A stretch of DNA of 14,920 nt from CAADGU01 sp964581605 (GTDB taxonomy: Bacteria > Chloroflexota > Anaerolineae > Promineifilales > Promineifilaceae): assembly GCA_964581605.1 (NCBI GenBank), contig CAZOPF010000126.1, forward strand, positions 1 to 14,920, given 5' to 3'. Positions 1 through 7,659 of this stretch are shown one piece after another. Each line of letters opens with the position of its first letter. The stretch's first letter is position 1. The notes beneath the pieces are model-generated. The model ran no database searches. It was not told the DNA's origin and saw nothing but the letters and a program-made list of their open reading frames with translations. Position numbers and translations under genes: made by a program.

Positions 1-696
1 CTGGAACAGGTAGAAGTCGTCTGGGCTAAGAAGCCGCAGCGATTGCCCACTGTGCTTAGCCAGGAAGAAACCCGCCGCCTCATTGCCCACCTCTCTGGCA
101 ACCACCGGCTGATGGCCGAATTGCTTTACGGCAGCGGTCTGCGGCTAATGGAGTGCCTGCGTCTGCGCGTGAAGGATATTGACTTTGGTCAGCAGCACAT
201 CATTGTCCGTGATGCCAAAGGGTTTAAAGACCGTGTCACGCTGCTGCCATCTTCGTTGACAGCGCCGTTGCAGCAGCAGTTGGAAAATGTGCGTCTGTTG
301 CACCAACAGGACCTGAAGTTGGGATATGGCGATGTGTATTTGCCAGATGCCCTGGCGCGTAAATACCCTAACGCTGGCCGGGAATGGGGCTGGCAGTACC
401 TCTTTCCAGCCAACAAATTATCCAGGGACCCCCGCTCTGGCGTGACCAGACGCCACCATTTAGATGAAAGTGGGCTGCAAAAAGCGGTGCGCCGGTCAGC
501 TAAAGAGGCAGGAATTGTCAAGCCGGTAGGCCCTCATACCCTGCGCCACTGTTTTGCTACGCATCTGTTGGAAGCGGGCTACGACATCCGCACCGTGCAG
601 GAGTTGTTGGGGCATAAGGATGTCAAAACAACGATGATTTACACCCATGTACTCAACAAAGGGCCATTAGGTGTGCGCAGCCCGTTGGATCAGTAA
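1..696 (+). CDS. Integron-type tyrosine recombinase (IntI-like), 5' end outside window
   Basis: This is the catalytic domain of a tyrosine site-specific recombinase. The reading frame is open from base 1, so the N-terminal core-binding domain is missing; the TTG at 43 is an internal codon. Catalytic residues are visible: Arg at 142-144, the H-x-x-R box (His 535, Arg 544), His 613 in the LLGHKDVKTT motif and the nucleophile Tyr at 640-642 in MIYTHVL. A segment at about 355-465 (ARKYPNA, EWGWQYLFPA, DPRSG, RRHHLDE) matches the extra domain that sets integron integrases apart from XerC/D. The C-terminus GVRSPLD is also typical of IntI. Such genes occur in many environmental bacteria, often without a cassette array, and I see no attC site here. 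The toxin-antitoxin pair follows 58 bp downstream on the same strand, on the 3' side of the gene, where integron cassettes normally do not lie. Family assignment is firm; function as a true integron integrase is inference. Confidence 0.9.
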   Translation: MEQVEVVWAKKPQRLPTVLSQEETRRLIAHLSGNHRLMAELLYGSGLRLMECLRLRVKDIDFGQQHIIVRDAKGFKDRVTLLPSSLTAPLQQQLENVRLLHQQDLKLGYGDVYLPDALARKYPNAGREWGWQYLFPANKLSRDPRSGVTRRHHLDESGLQKAVRRSAKEAGIVKPVGPHTLRHCFATHLLEAGYDIRTVQELLGHKDVKTTMIYTHVLNKGPLGVRSPLDQ

Positions 697-699
697 CCT

Positions 700-728
700 T
701 TGCCCATACTGTAATTACAGTATATACT
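700..728 (+). promoter_or_regulatory. Predicted mazEF promoter with an 18-bp palindromic operator in the spacer
   Basis: A -35-like TTGCCC (700-705) and a -10-like TATACT (723-728) are separated by exactly 17 bp. The spacer is filled by a perfect palindrome, ATACTGTAATTACAGTAT (706-723), which overlaps the first base of the -10. It ends 31 bp before the mazE start codon. MazE-type antitoxins commonly bind palindromes at their own promoter, so autoregulation is the simplest reading. The hexamers are only moderately close to the sigma-70 consensus; the palindrome itself is certain. Confidence 0.6.
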
Positions 729-754
729 TTCTGAAATCAATTGACAGGTGCATT

Positions 755-1000
755 ATGTTAGAAGCAAAACTAATCAAAATTGGTAATTCCCACGGCATTC
801 GCCTGCCGAAAAGGATTATCTCCAAATATGGATTGGGAAACTCCGTTCTGCTGGAAGAGACGGAAAATGGGGTTTTGATAGTTGCCGCCAAAAGCGAAAA
901 ACTTAGCTGGGAAGATACCTATCAAGCGATGGCTAACGCGGAGCAAGATGAGTGGACAGATTGGCAAAATATGGATGCGGCTGAGGAAACGCATCTATGA
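755..1000 (+). CDS. mazE: MazE-like antitoxin (AbrB/SpoVT fold)
   Basis: An 81-residue antitoxin expected to neutralise the MazF toxin encoded directly downstream and to repress the shared promoter. The first 45 residues (MLEAKLIKIGNSHGIRLPKR, then a GLGNSV turn and a VLIV strand) match the swapped-hairpin AbrB/MazE DNA-binding domain. The acidic, Trp-rich tail (SWEDTYQAMANAEQDEWTDW) fits the flexible toxin-binding segment. The ATG at 755 is preferred over an in-frame upstream GTG at 671, because 671 lies inside the integrase gene and the MazE fold begins exactly at 755; an AGGTG Shine-Dalgarno at 746-750 precedes it. The stop TGA overlaps the toxin ATG by four bases (ATGA, 997-1000), which implies translational coupling. 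A palindromic operator candidate lies just upstream. Confidence 0.88.
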   Translation: MLEAKLIKIGNSHGIRLPKRIISKYGLGNSVLLEETENGVLIVAAKSEKLSWEDTYQAMANAEQDEWTDWQNMDAAEETHL

Positions 1001-1323
1001 TCGTCAAGAGATACAGCATCTATTTAGCCAACCTTGACCCCACCATTGGCGCAGAAATCAGGAAAACCCGACCTGTTGTCATCGTCAGCGACGATGCCAT
1101 GAATAAATATCTGGAAACTGTCGTTGCCTGCCCCTTAACCACCCAATTGCATCCAGAATGGCGCAGCCGAATTCAAACGACCTGTGAAGGCAAACCAGCC
1201 GAAATCGCTGTTGACCAAATTCGTACCATCTCCAAATTGCGTTTAATCAAAAAACTGGACAGGTTGTCTCCAAGTGACATCACTCTTTTACGCCAACTCA
1301 TTACTGAAATGTATGGGGAGTGA
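997..1323 (+). CDS. mazF: MazF/PemK-family mRNA interferase toxin
   Basis: A 108-residue toxin of the MazF/PemK family, endoribonucleases that cut single-stranded RNA at short motifs and arrest growth when free of MazE. The family core is intact: DPTIGAEIRKTRPVVIVS at residues 14-31, CPLTTQ at 45-50 and AVDQIRTISKLRL in the last beta segment. Arg25 and Thr48 fall at the positions described as catalytic in Bacillus MazF, so the enzyme should be active. The ATG overlaps the mazE stop codon (ATGA); a GAGG at 983-986 inside mazE can act as its ribosome-binding site. The gene ends 29 bp from the convergent gltD stop, with no visible terminator between them. The cleavage motif cannot be read from the sequence. 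Confidence 0.92.
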   Translation: MIVKRYSIYLANLDPTIGAEIRKTRPVVIVSDDAMNKYLETVVACPLTTQLHPEWRSRIQTTCEGKPAEIAVDQIRTISKLRLIKKLDRLSPSDITLLRQLITEMYGE

Positions 1324-1352
1324 AAGGTTAAAAGAACTAATCAGCACCGACC

Positions 1353-2870
1353 CTACGGCAAATCCGTCTCCCCCATTAACCAGCGGTCTACTTCCCGTGC
1401 TGCCCCCCTCCCCTCGTTAATCGCCCACACCACCAGGCTTTGCCCACGTCGGGCGTCGCCGGCGGCAAAAACGCCGGGCACGTTGGTGTGGAAGGTGCCA
1501 TAAGCGGCTTTGGCGTTGCTGCGCTCGTCGGCGTCCACGCTCAGTTGCGCCAGTAGGCCACCTTCCGGCCCCAGGAAACCCATGGCCAGGAGCACCAGTT
1601 GGGCGGGCCAGGTGCGTTCTGTGCCCGGTATTTCCACCAGCTTTGGCCCGCTGCCGTTGGTTTCCCAGCGCACCTGCACCGTTTCTACTGCCTGCACGTG
1701 CCCTCGTTCATCTCCCACAAACCGTTTACTGAGGATGCTGAATTCGCGGGGGTCACGGCCGTACACGGCCGTTGCCTCTTCCTGCCCATAATCCTGCTTA
1801 AACACCCGCGGCCACTGCGGCCAGGGATTATCCGCCAGTCGTTCGTCCGGCGGCCGTTCCATAATCTCAAACTGCGTCAGGCTGGCGCAGTTGTGCCGCA
1901 GCGCCGTAGCCACACAATCCGTACCCGTGTCCCCGCCGCCAATGACAATGATGTCTTGACCAGCAGCGGAGATAAAGGGAGATTGGAGATTGGAGATTGG
2001 AGATTGGAGATCGCCCAATCTCCAATCTCCAATCTCTAATAACTGCTTTGTATTCGGCCCCAAAAAATCCATAGCAAAATGAATGCCCTGCAATTCACGC
2101 CCCGGAATCGGCAAATCCCGCGGTTTGGTGGCCCCAGTACAGAGCACAATGGCGTCAAACTCGTGGCGCAGGTGGACAGCGGGCATGTCCCGGCCAATTT
2201 CCGTATTGGGCACAAAACGAATCCCGGCGGCAGCCATCAAATCAATGCGCCGCTGCACCAGCTCCTTTTCCAGCTTCATGTTGGGGATGCCGTACATCAG
2301 CAGCCCGCCAATGCGGTCGGCGCGTTCATACACCGTCACTTCGTGCCCCACCAGGTTTAGCTGGTCGGCGCAGGCCAGCCCGGCCGGGCCAGAACCAATG
2401 ACGGCCACCTTTTTGCCGGTGCGTTTGCGTGGCAAATTGGGCGTTACCCAGCCTTCGTCAAATGCCTTTTCGATGATGGCGTATTCGATGCTTTTGATGG
2501 TCACGGCCGGTTCAGAAATGCCCAACGTGCAGGCCGCTTCACAGGGAGCGGGGCAGACCAGCCCGGTAAATTCGGGGAAATTGTTCGTCTTGGTCAGCCG
2601 GTCATACGCTTCGTGCCACAGGCCGCGATAGACGAGATCATTCCATTCGGGAATGAGGTTGTTGATGGGGCAGCCGGAGGTCATGCGGTTGAGGATGCGC
2701 CCCTTGTGGCAAAAGGGGATACCACAATCCATGCAGCGCGCCGCCTGCGTTTGCAGCCGTTCATCGGGCAGGTGCAGATGGATGGATTGCCAGTCGCGCA
2801 GCCGCTCTAGCGGACTCCGATCCGCTCCCACCTCTCGTGGAAATTCTAAAAAGCCAGTCGGTTTTGCCAT
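1353..2870 (-). CDS. gltD: Glutamate synthase small (beta) subunit GltD
   Basis: A 505-residue NADPH-dependent GOGAT small subunit. It takes electrons from NAD(P)H through FAD and iron-sulfur clusters and hands them to GltB, which makes two glutamates from glutamine and 2-oxoglutarate. The N-terminal cluster domain shows Cys46, 49, 54, 67 and Cys106, 110, 114. The FAD Rossmann motif GSGPAG is at 159-164, the NADPH motif GGGDTG at 311-316, and a C-terminal FAD motif (AAGDARRGQSLVVWAI) lies near residue 475. The start ATG has a purine-rich GAGAAGAAGAG directly upstream. It lies downstream of gltB on the same strand, separated by a 97-bp spacer that contains a large inverted repeat. Oddity: about 20 extra residues (roughly 279-299, containing GDWRLGDLQSPISNLQSP) are encoded by a heptamer repeat at 1981-2040. 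This makes the protein a little longer than its usual relatives and places the insert just before the NADPH motif. Confidence 0.96.
   Translation of the reverse strand: MAKPTGFLEFPREVGADRSPLERLRDWQSIHLHLPDERLQTQAARCMDCGIPFCHKGRILNRMTSGCPINNLIPEWNDLVYRGLWHEAYDRLTKTNNFPEFTGLVCPAPCEAACTLGISEPAVTIKSIEYAIIEKAFDEGWVTPNLPRKRTGKKVAVIGSGPAGLACADQLNLVGHEVTVYERADRIGGLLMYGIPNMKLEKELVQRRIDLMAAAGIRFVPNTEIGRDMPAVHLRHEFDAIVLCTGATKPRDLPIPGRELQGIHFAMDFLGPNTKQLLEIGDWRLGDLQSPISNLQSPFISAAGQDIIVIGGGDTGTDCVATALRHNCASLTQFEIMERPPDERLADNPWPQWPRVFKQDYGQEEATAVYGRDPREFSILSKRFVGDERGHVQAVETVQVRWETNGSGPKLVEIPGTERTWPAQLVLLAMGFLGPEGGLLAQLSVDADERSNAKAAYGTFHTNVPGVFAAGDARRGQSLVVWAINEGRGAAREVDRWLMGETDLP
1979..2040. repeat. GATTGGA heptamer hairpin array inside gltD
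   Basis: Four tandem copies of GATTGGA (1981-2008) are followed by a short centre and three inverted copies (TCCAATC type, 2016-2036), so the segment can fold into a long hairpin on either strand. It is translated in frame in gltD as a low-complexity insert and does not break the enzyme. A related array, GATTGGC, lies in galT. Confidence 0.93.
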
Positions 2871-2888
2871 CTCTTCTTCTCGTTACTT

Positions 2889-2955
2889 AACGCAGAGGCG
2901 CGGAGACGCAGAGGGGTTGATCTTCTTTTTCTCTGCGTCTCCGCGCCTCTGCGTT
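2889..2955. repeat. Perfect 25-bp inverted repeat between gltB and gltD
   Basis: The left arm 2889-2913 (AACGCAGAGGCGCGG at its outer end) and the right arm 2931-2955 are exact reverse complements over 25 bp with a 17-nt loop. It sits 7 bp after the gltB stop and 18 bp before the gltD Shine-Dalgarno region. From memory, similar CTCTGCGTCTCCGCG-type sequences recur in many environmental genomes, so this is probably a dispersed repeat rather than a dedicated regulator. As RNA it would form a very stable stem, which could protect the gltB 3' end or reduce read-through into gltD. There is no convincing T-run after the stem in the minus-strand direction. Confidence 0.92.
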
Positions 2956-2962
2956 GAAATCT

Positions 2963-5900
2963 TTAGGCGGGAACTTTGACGCGCTGGCTTTGACGGAAGG
3001 CGGCCATGGCCAGATCTTCGCCGGAGAGATCGCTGGTGGTTTGCACTTCGGCGACCGCTTCCAGGACGGCTTTGTAGTCACGGGGCATCACCTTGACGAA
3101 CATGGGCAATGTCTCTTCCCAGCAGGCCAGGATGTCCCAGGCGCGTTTGCTGTCGGTGTATTGGGCATGGCAGAGGATGAGGTTATAGAGCGTTTCGATG
3201 TCGCCGTTGGTTACCGGTTCCAGGTCTACCATTTCGGGGTTGCAGCGCTGGTCAAAACGGCCGTCGCCGTCCCACACATACGCCACCCCACCAGACATGC
3301 CGGCGGCAAAGTTCCGCCCCGTCTGGCCCAATACCACCACCTTGCCCCCGGTCATATATTCGCAGCCATGGTCGCCCACGCCTTCGACAACGGCCGTGAC
3401 CCCCGAATTGCGCACACAGAACCGCTCACCGGCCATGCCATTGATATACGCCTGCCCATCCGTCGCCCCATAAAAAGCCACATTGCCCACGATAATGTTT
3501 TCTTCGGGCAGGAAGGTGGCGGCGGCGGGCGGCGTGACGATGATTTTGCCGCCGGACAGCCCTTTGCCCAGGTAATCGTTGGCGTCTCCTTCTAATTGCA
3601 GCGTCATGCCTTTGGGTACAAACGCGCCAAAACTTTGCCCGGCCGAACCCACAAAACGCAGCGAAATGCTGTCCGCAGGTAGCCCATTGGCCCCGTGCCG
3701 CCGCGTCACCGCGCTGCCGACCATTGTGCCCACCGTGCGATGCACATTGCGGATGGCAAATGTGCCAGAAACCCGTTCGTTGTTTTCAATGGCCGGTTGG
3801 CAAAAATCGAGCAGGACGGCCGCGTCCAGAGTCTCTTCAAGGCCATGTTGTTGCGGGCGTTTACGGCCGTCCGCCTGCAAATGCTCCTGTATCCCATCCG
3901 GATTCGGCCGGTAGAGAATGGGCATCAGGTTCAGCCCCCGCAACTTCCAATGGTTGATGGCATCACTCACTTCCAGCAAATCGGCGCGCCCCACCAGTTC
4001 ATCAATGGTGCGTATGCCCAATTGGGCCATAATCTCACGCATATCCTGGGCGATAAAGTGCATGAAGTTGATCACATGTTCCGGCTTCCCGGCGAACTTC
4101 TGGCGCAGGTCAGGATTTTGCGTAGCCACCCCCACCGGGCAGGTATCCAGATGGCAAACGCGCATCATAATGCAGCCCAGGGCTACCAGCGGTGCGGTGG
4201 CAAAACCAAACTCCTCCGCCCCCAGCAGCGCGGCGATGATCACATCCCGCCCCGTTTTGAGTTGGCCGTCCGTCTCCACCACCACCCGGTCGCGCAGGCC
4301 GTTCATCAGCAACGTCTGGTGCGCTTCGGCCACGCCCAATTCCCAGGGCAGCCCGGCATGTTTGATGCTCGTCTGCGGTGAGGCGCCCGTGCCGCCGTCA
4401 TGCCCACTGATGAGGATGACATCGGCGTGCCCTTTGGCCACGCCCGCGGCAATGGTGCCCACGCCCACTTCGGACACCAATTTGACGTTGATGCGGGCCT
4501 GGGGATTGGCGTTTTTCAGGTCAAAAATGAGCTGCGCCAGGTCTTCAATACTGTAAATGTCGTGGTGGGGCGGCGGGGAAATGAGGCCGACGCCGGGCGT
4601 GGAGTGGCGCACTTTGGCGATCCAGGGATACACCTTGCGGCCGGGCAATTGCCCACCCTCGCCTGGTTTGGCCCCCTGCGCCATTTTGATCTGAATCTCT
4701 TCGGCGCTGACCAGGTATTCGCTGGTGACGCCAAAACGGCCGCTGGCCACCTGCTTGATTTTGCTGATGCGGTCGTCCTGGAAGCGGGCCGGGTCTTCGC
4801 CGCCTTCGCCGGTGTTCGATTTGCCGCCGATGGCGTTCATGGCGCGGGCTAACGCTTCGTGCGCCTCCTGGCTGATGGAGCCATAGGACATAGCCCCCGA
4901 TTTGAAGCGGCGGCAGATGGAATCCACTGATTCTACTTCTTCTAGCGGGATGGGCTGGGCGGCCAATTTCAATTTGAACAGGCCGCGCAGCGTGGCCAGC
5001 TGCTGCGAATGGTCGTTGACATCGCGGGCGTAGGCTTTGTAGGCGTCGTAGTCGTTTTCGCGCACGGCGTGTTGCAGGCGGTGGATGGTGCTGGGGTTGA
5101 ACAAATGGTGTTCGCCATCTTCGCGCCATTGGTAACGGCCGCCAGGGGGGAGTGCATGTCCATTGGACGGCCGTTCCGGGAACGCCGCCTTGTGTCGCAT
5201 CTCCACTTCCTTGGCAATCATGCTCATGTCTGCCCCCTGAATGCGGGAGGGAGTGCCGGTGAAATACTGGTTCACCACCGACTTATGTAAACCAAGTGCC
5301 TCAAAAATTTGCGCACCACGATAGCTCTGGATGGTGGAAATGCCCATCTTAGACATCGTTTTCACCACCCCCTTGCGGATCGCCTTGATGTAATGTTTCA
5401 CACCTTCTTTCACCGCCACGTCAGTTATCAGCTTCTTCTCGATGATTTCGGCAATGGTGGCGTAGGCCAGATACGGATTGACGGCATCCGCGCCGTAGCC
5501 AAACAGCACGGCAAAATGATGCACTTCACGCGGTTCGCCGGACTCGATAATCAGGCTGACGCGGGTGCGCTGCCCGCTGCGGATGAGGTGATGATGCAGC
5601 CCGGCGGTGGCCAGCAGCGCCGGTATGCCCGCCCGATAACGGCCGATGTGGCGATCCGAGAGAATGAGCAGGTTGGCGCCTGCCTGAATGGCCTCATCCG
5701 CCTGGAAGAAGAGGTCGTCCATGGCCTGTTCCAGCCCGGCGCCCCCTTTGTTGGGATCATAAAGGATGGGCAATGTGGCTGTTTTGAAACCGTCCAGTTG
5801 AATATGTTGTAGCTGTGTGAGCTGTTCATCGGTGAGGATGGGGTGGGGCAGGCGGATGCGGCGACAATCTTCGGGCTGTGCATCCAGCAAATTGCCTTCC

Positions 5901-7272
5901 GCGCCCAGCCAGGTGAGGGTGCTGGTAACCAGCTCTTCGCGGATGGCGTCCAGGGGTGGGTTTGTCACCTGGGCAAATAGCTGTTTGAAATAGTTGTAGA
6001 GCGGCTGCGGTTTGTCGGAGAGGATGGCCAGGGGGGTGTCGTCACCCATGGAGCCAATCGCTTCCTGCCCATCGCGGGCCATGGGGGNNNNNNNNNNNNN
6101 NNNNNNNNNNNNNNNNNNNNNNNNNNNNNNNNNNNNNNNNNNNNNNNNNNNNNNNNNNNNNNNNNNNNNNNNNNNNNNNNNNNNNNNTCCATCAGGTGGC
6201 TGTGGAATTCGTAGAACGCCTTTTTGGCGTCGCACATCTCCTCGTTCTTTTCCCAGGGTTCGGGGATCATCATTATCACTGCGTGGGGGAGGCTACGGCC
6301 GTTGAGTACCAAAAATTCCAGGCAGTTATCAAACATGGCCGTGTCGCTGCCGTTGGGGTCAATGAGGGGCAGCACTTTGGGCAGGTCATCGCCAAACGCG
6401 GCGGTGGCAAACAATTTTTCCCGCGCTTGCAGCCAGTTCACATTGCCGCGCACGGTGTTGATTTCGCCGTTGTGAATGACGTAGCGGTACGGGTGGGCGC
6501 GTTCCCAACTGGGGAAGGTATTGGTGCTGAAGCGGGAGTGAACCAGGGCAATAGCAGATTCAAAATCGGGGTCGTGCAGGTCAGGGAAGTAACCGCCTAA
6601 CTGCTCACCCAGCAACATCCCTTTGTAAACCAGGGTACGGCTGGAAAGCGAGGCGATATAAAAGGGTTTGCCTTCCACTTCCCGTTCGGCCCGTTTGCGG
6701 ATAACAAACAGCTTGCGTTCAAACGCAAGCTGTTCGGTAATATCATTATTCTTTTGGATAAAAACTTGTTGGATAAATGGTTCCCCGGCCAATGCGCTGG
6801 CCCCTAAGCCTGTGTTGTTGGTAGGTACGGCCCGCCACCCTACAAGCTGCTGCCCTTCTTCGGCCACAATTTGGGCAAATTGGCGTTGCTGTCGGCGAAG
6901 CTGGCGGTCATTAGGGGAAAGGAAGACCATGCCCACGCCATAATGCCCAGGGGCAGGGAGGGAAAAGCCCTCTTGCTGACAGACCTTTTGCAAAAATTGG
7001 TGGGGGAGTTGCACCATCATGCCCGCGCCGTCGCCGGTGGTGGCTTCGGCCCCTTTGGCACCCCGATGGGTCAGGTGGTCTACAACGGTCAGGGCTTTTT
7101 GCACAATGTCGTGGCTGGCACGGCCGTGCATATCTACCACAAAGCCCATGCCACAGGCGTCCCGTTCAAACTGGGGGTCATACAACCCCTGCGCGGCCGA
7201 GTACCCGGCCAGGCCACGTTGCTCGCCTTGCTGGTCAACTTCCTCCGGTTGTTGCTCTTGTTTCTCCTTCAT
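2963..7272 (-). CDS. gltB: Glutamate synthase large (alpha) subunit GltB, interrupted by an assembly gap
   Basis: GltB releases ammonia from glutamine in an N-terminal amidotransferase domain and channels it to an FMN/3Fe-4S domain that makes glutamate from 2-oxoglutarate. ATG 7272 is chosen over the TTG at 7320: it has AGGA and GGAG upstream, and it places the nucleophile Cys (motif ERDACGMGF) at residue 40, a normal propeptide length. The amidotransferase part runs to FYEFHSHLM just before the N gap at 6088-6187; the text resumes at GQEAIGSMGDDTP. Later come the FMN region (GEGGQLPGRKVYPWIAKVRH, SGHDGGTGASP), the 3Fe-4S cysteines at 4172-4174, 4154-4156 and 4139-4141, and a C-terminal GXGXG glycine-rich domain. 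The reading frame changes across the gap only because the 100 Ns are a placeholder. Compared with remembered GltB sequences, about 150 residues are hidden there. It is divergent from amtB and followed by gltD. Confidence 0.95.
6088..6187. other. Assembly gap (100 N) inside gltB
   Basis: Exactly 100 Ns, the conventional placeholder for a gap of unknown size. Flanking gltB peptides are collinear with intact GltB, but about 140-160 residues of the amidotransferase/central-domain junction are absent. The true gap is therefore probably about 420-480 bp, unless the gene carries a deletion. Confidence 0.97.
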
Positions 7273-7424
7273 TCTTCCTGTTTCTCCTCGCGTCAAACGC
7301 CAACCCTTATGCCGATTCAATTTTTGGTAAAGAACAGTCTGTTACCCATTTGCCAGGCAACAGAGACAATGCTCACTTCTACTTTTTCCCAGTTTAGTCA
7401 GTATATAAGAGGCGGATGAAGGCG

Positions 7425-7437
7425 AATACTGTGTATT
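7425..7437. promoter_or_regulatory. Short inverted repeat in the gltB-amtB divergent region
   Basis: AATAC-TGT-GTATT is a 13-bp inverted repeat between two divergent nitrogen genes, about 150 bp from the gltB start and 42 bp upstream of the predicted amtB -35. A regulator-binding site is possible. It does not match the NtcA pattern GTA-N8-TAC, and no promoter for gltB is convincing nearby: a TATACT on the minus strand at about 7400 lacks a good -35. Low confidence as a functional site. The rest of 7273-7470 holds nothing else I can name. Confidence 0.3.
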
Positions 7438-7478
7438 GTGTACAAAATCACAAGCGGCATTTTGACATTTTTGAAAAA

Positions 7479-7508
7479 TTGACGGCCGTCCCTCCCATCG
7501 GATAGACT
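7479..7508 (+). promoter_or_regulatory. Candidate amtB promoter
   Basis: TTGACG (7479-7484) and TAGACT (7503-7508) are separated by 18 bp, a plausible sigma-70-type promoter. Transcription would start near 7515 and give a leader of about 145 nt before amtB. An ACGGCCGT octamer (7482-7489) overlaps the -35. A second TTGACA at 7462-7467 has no matching -10. Inference only. Confidence 0.4.
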
Positions 7509-7519
7509 AAACAGCGTGT

Positions 7520-7535
7520 TGCGGCTACGGCCGTG
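7520..7535 (+). promoter_or_regulatory. UACG-tetraloop hairpin in the amtB leader
   Basis: CGGC-TACG-GCCG (7522-7533) closes a UNCG-class tetraloop with a C-G closing pair, among the most stable RNA hairpins known, and two flanking G-U pairs can extend the stem. It lies near the 5' end of the predicted leader, 29 nt before the terminator-like hairpin. The downstream AGGCG (7536-7540) can pair with CGCCT (7569-7573) in the terminator's left arm, a possible though short antiterminator contact. Part of the hairpin is an ACGGCCGT octamer, so it may instead be an instance of that dispersed motif. Confidence 0.45.
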
Positions 7536-7564
7536 AGGCGACAATCAAATAGTTAGTGAAGGCC

Positions 7565-7621
7565 AGGACGCCTGCTGTGGAAATGAATTCCTCTCCATTT
7601 CTACACCAGGCGTCCTTTTTT
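7565..7621 (+). terminator. Intrinsic-terminator-like hairpin in the amtB leader (possible attenuator)
   Basis: AGGACGCCTG (7565-7574) pairs perfectly with CAGGCGTCCT (7607-7616) and is followed by TTTTTT (7616-7621). Inside the main stem, GTG/CAC and GAAATG/CATTTC continue the helix with small bulges. No plus-strand gene lies upstream (gltB is divergent), so the hairpin can only end a short transcript started just ahead of amtB. That makes it either a leader attenuator controlling amtB or the end of a small RNA. The amtB ribosome-binding site AAGGAG begins 24 nt further on. Confidence 0.78.
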
Positions 7622-7659
7622 ATTATTGGGAAATTTTTTGTTTTAAGGAGAAGGGATAC

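Noticed and set aside
671..754. N-terminal extension of MazE starting at 671
   Set aside because: The extension overlaps the integrase gene and the promoter, and its residues do not fit the family; the MazE fold and a Shine-Dalgarno point to ATG 755.
2887..3081. Small minus-strand protein encoded through the 25-bp inverted repeat
   Set aside because: It is an artefact of an open frame across the repeat, overlapping the gltB end; the repeat-derived peptide has no independent support.
3695..4381. Long plus-strand open frames opposite gltB, such as 3695-4381
   Set aside because: They are antisense shadows of a GC-rich conserved gene, with no ribosome-binding site or recognisable domain.
5965..6235. 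Apparent frameshift splitting gltB
   Set aside because: The frame changes only across the 100-N placeholder, so it says nothing about the real gene.
7433..7443. NtcA-type binding site near gltB/amtB
   Set aside because: GTA and TAC are separated by 5 bases here, not 8, and no other match was found in the spacer.
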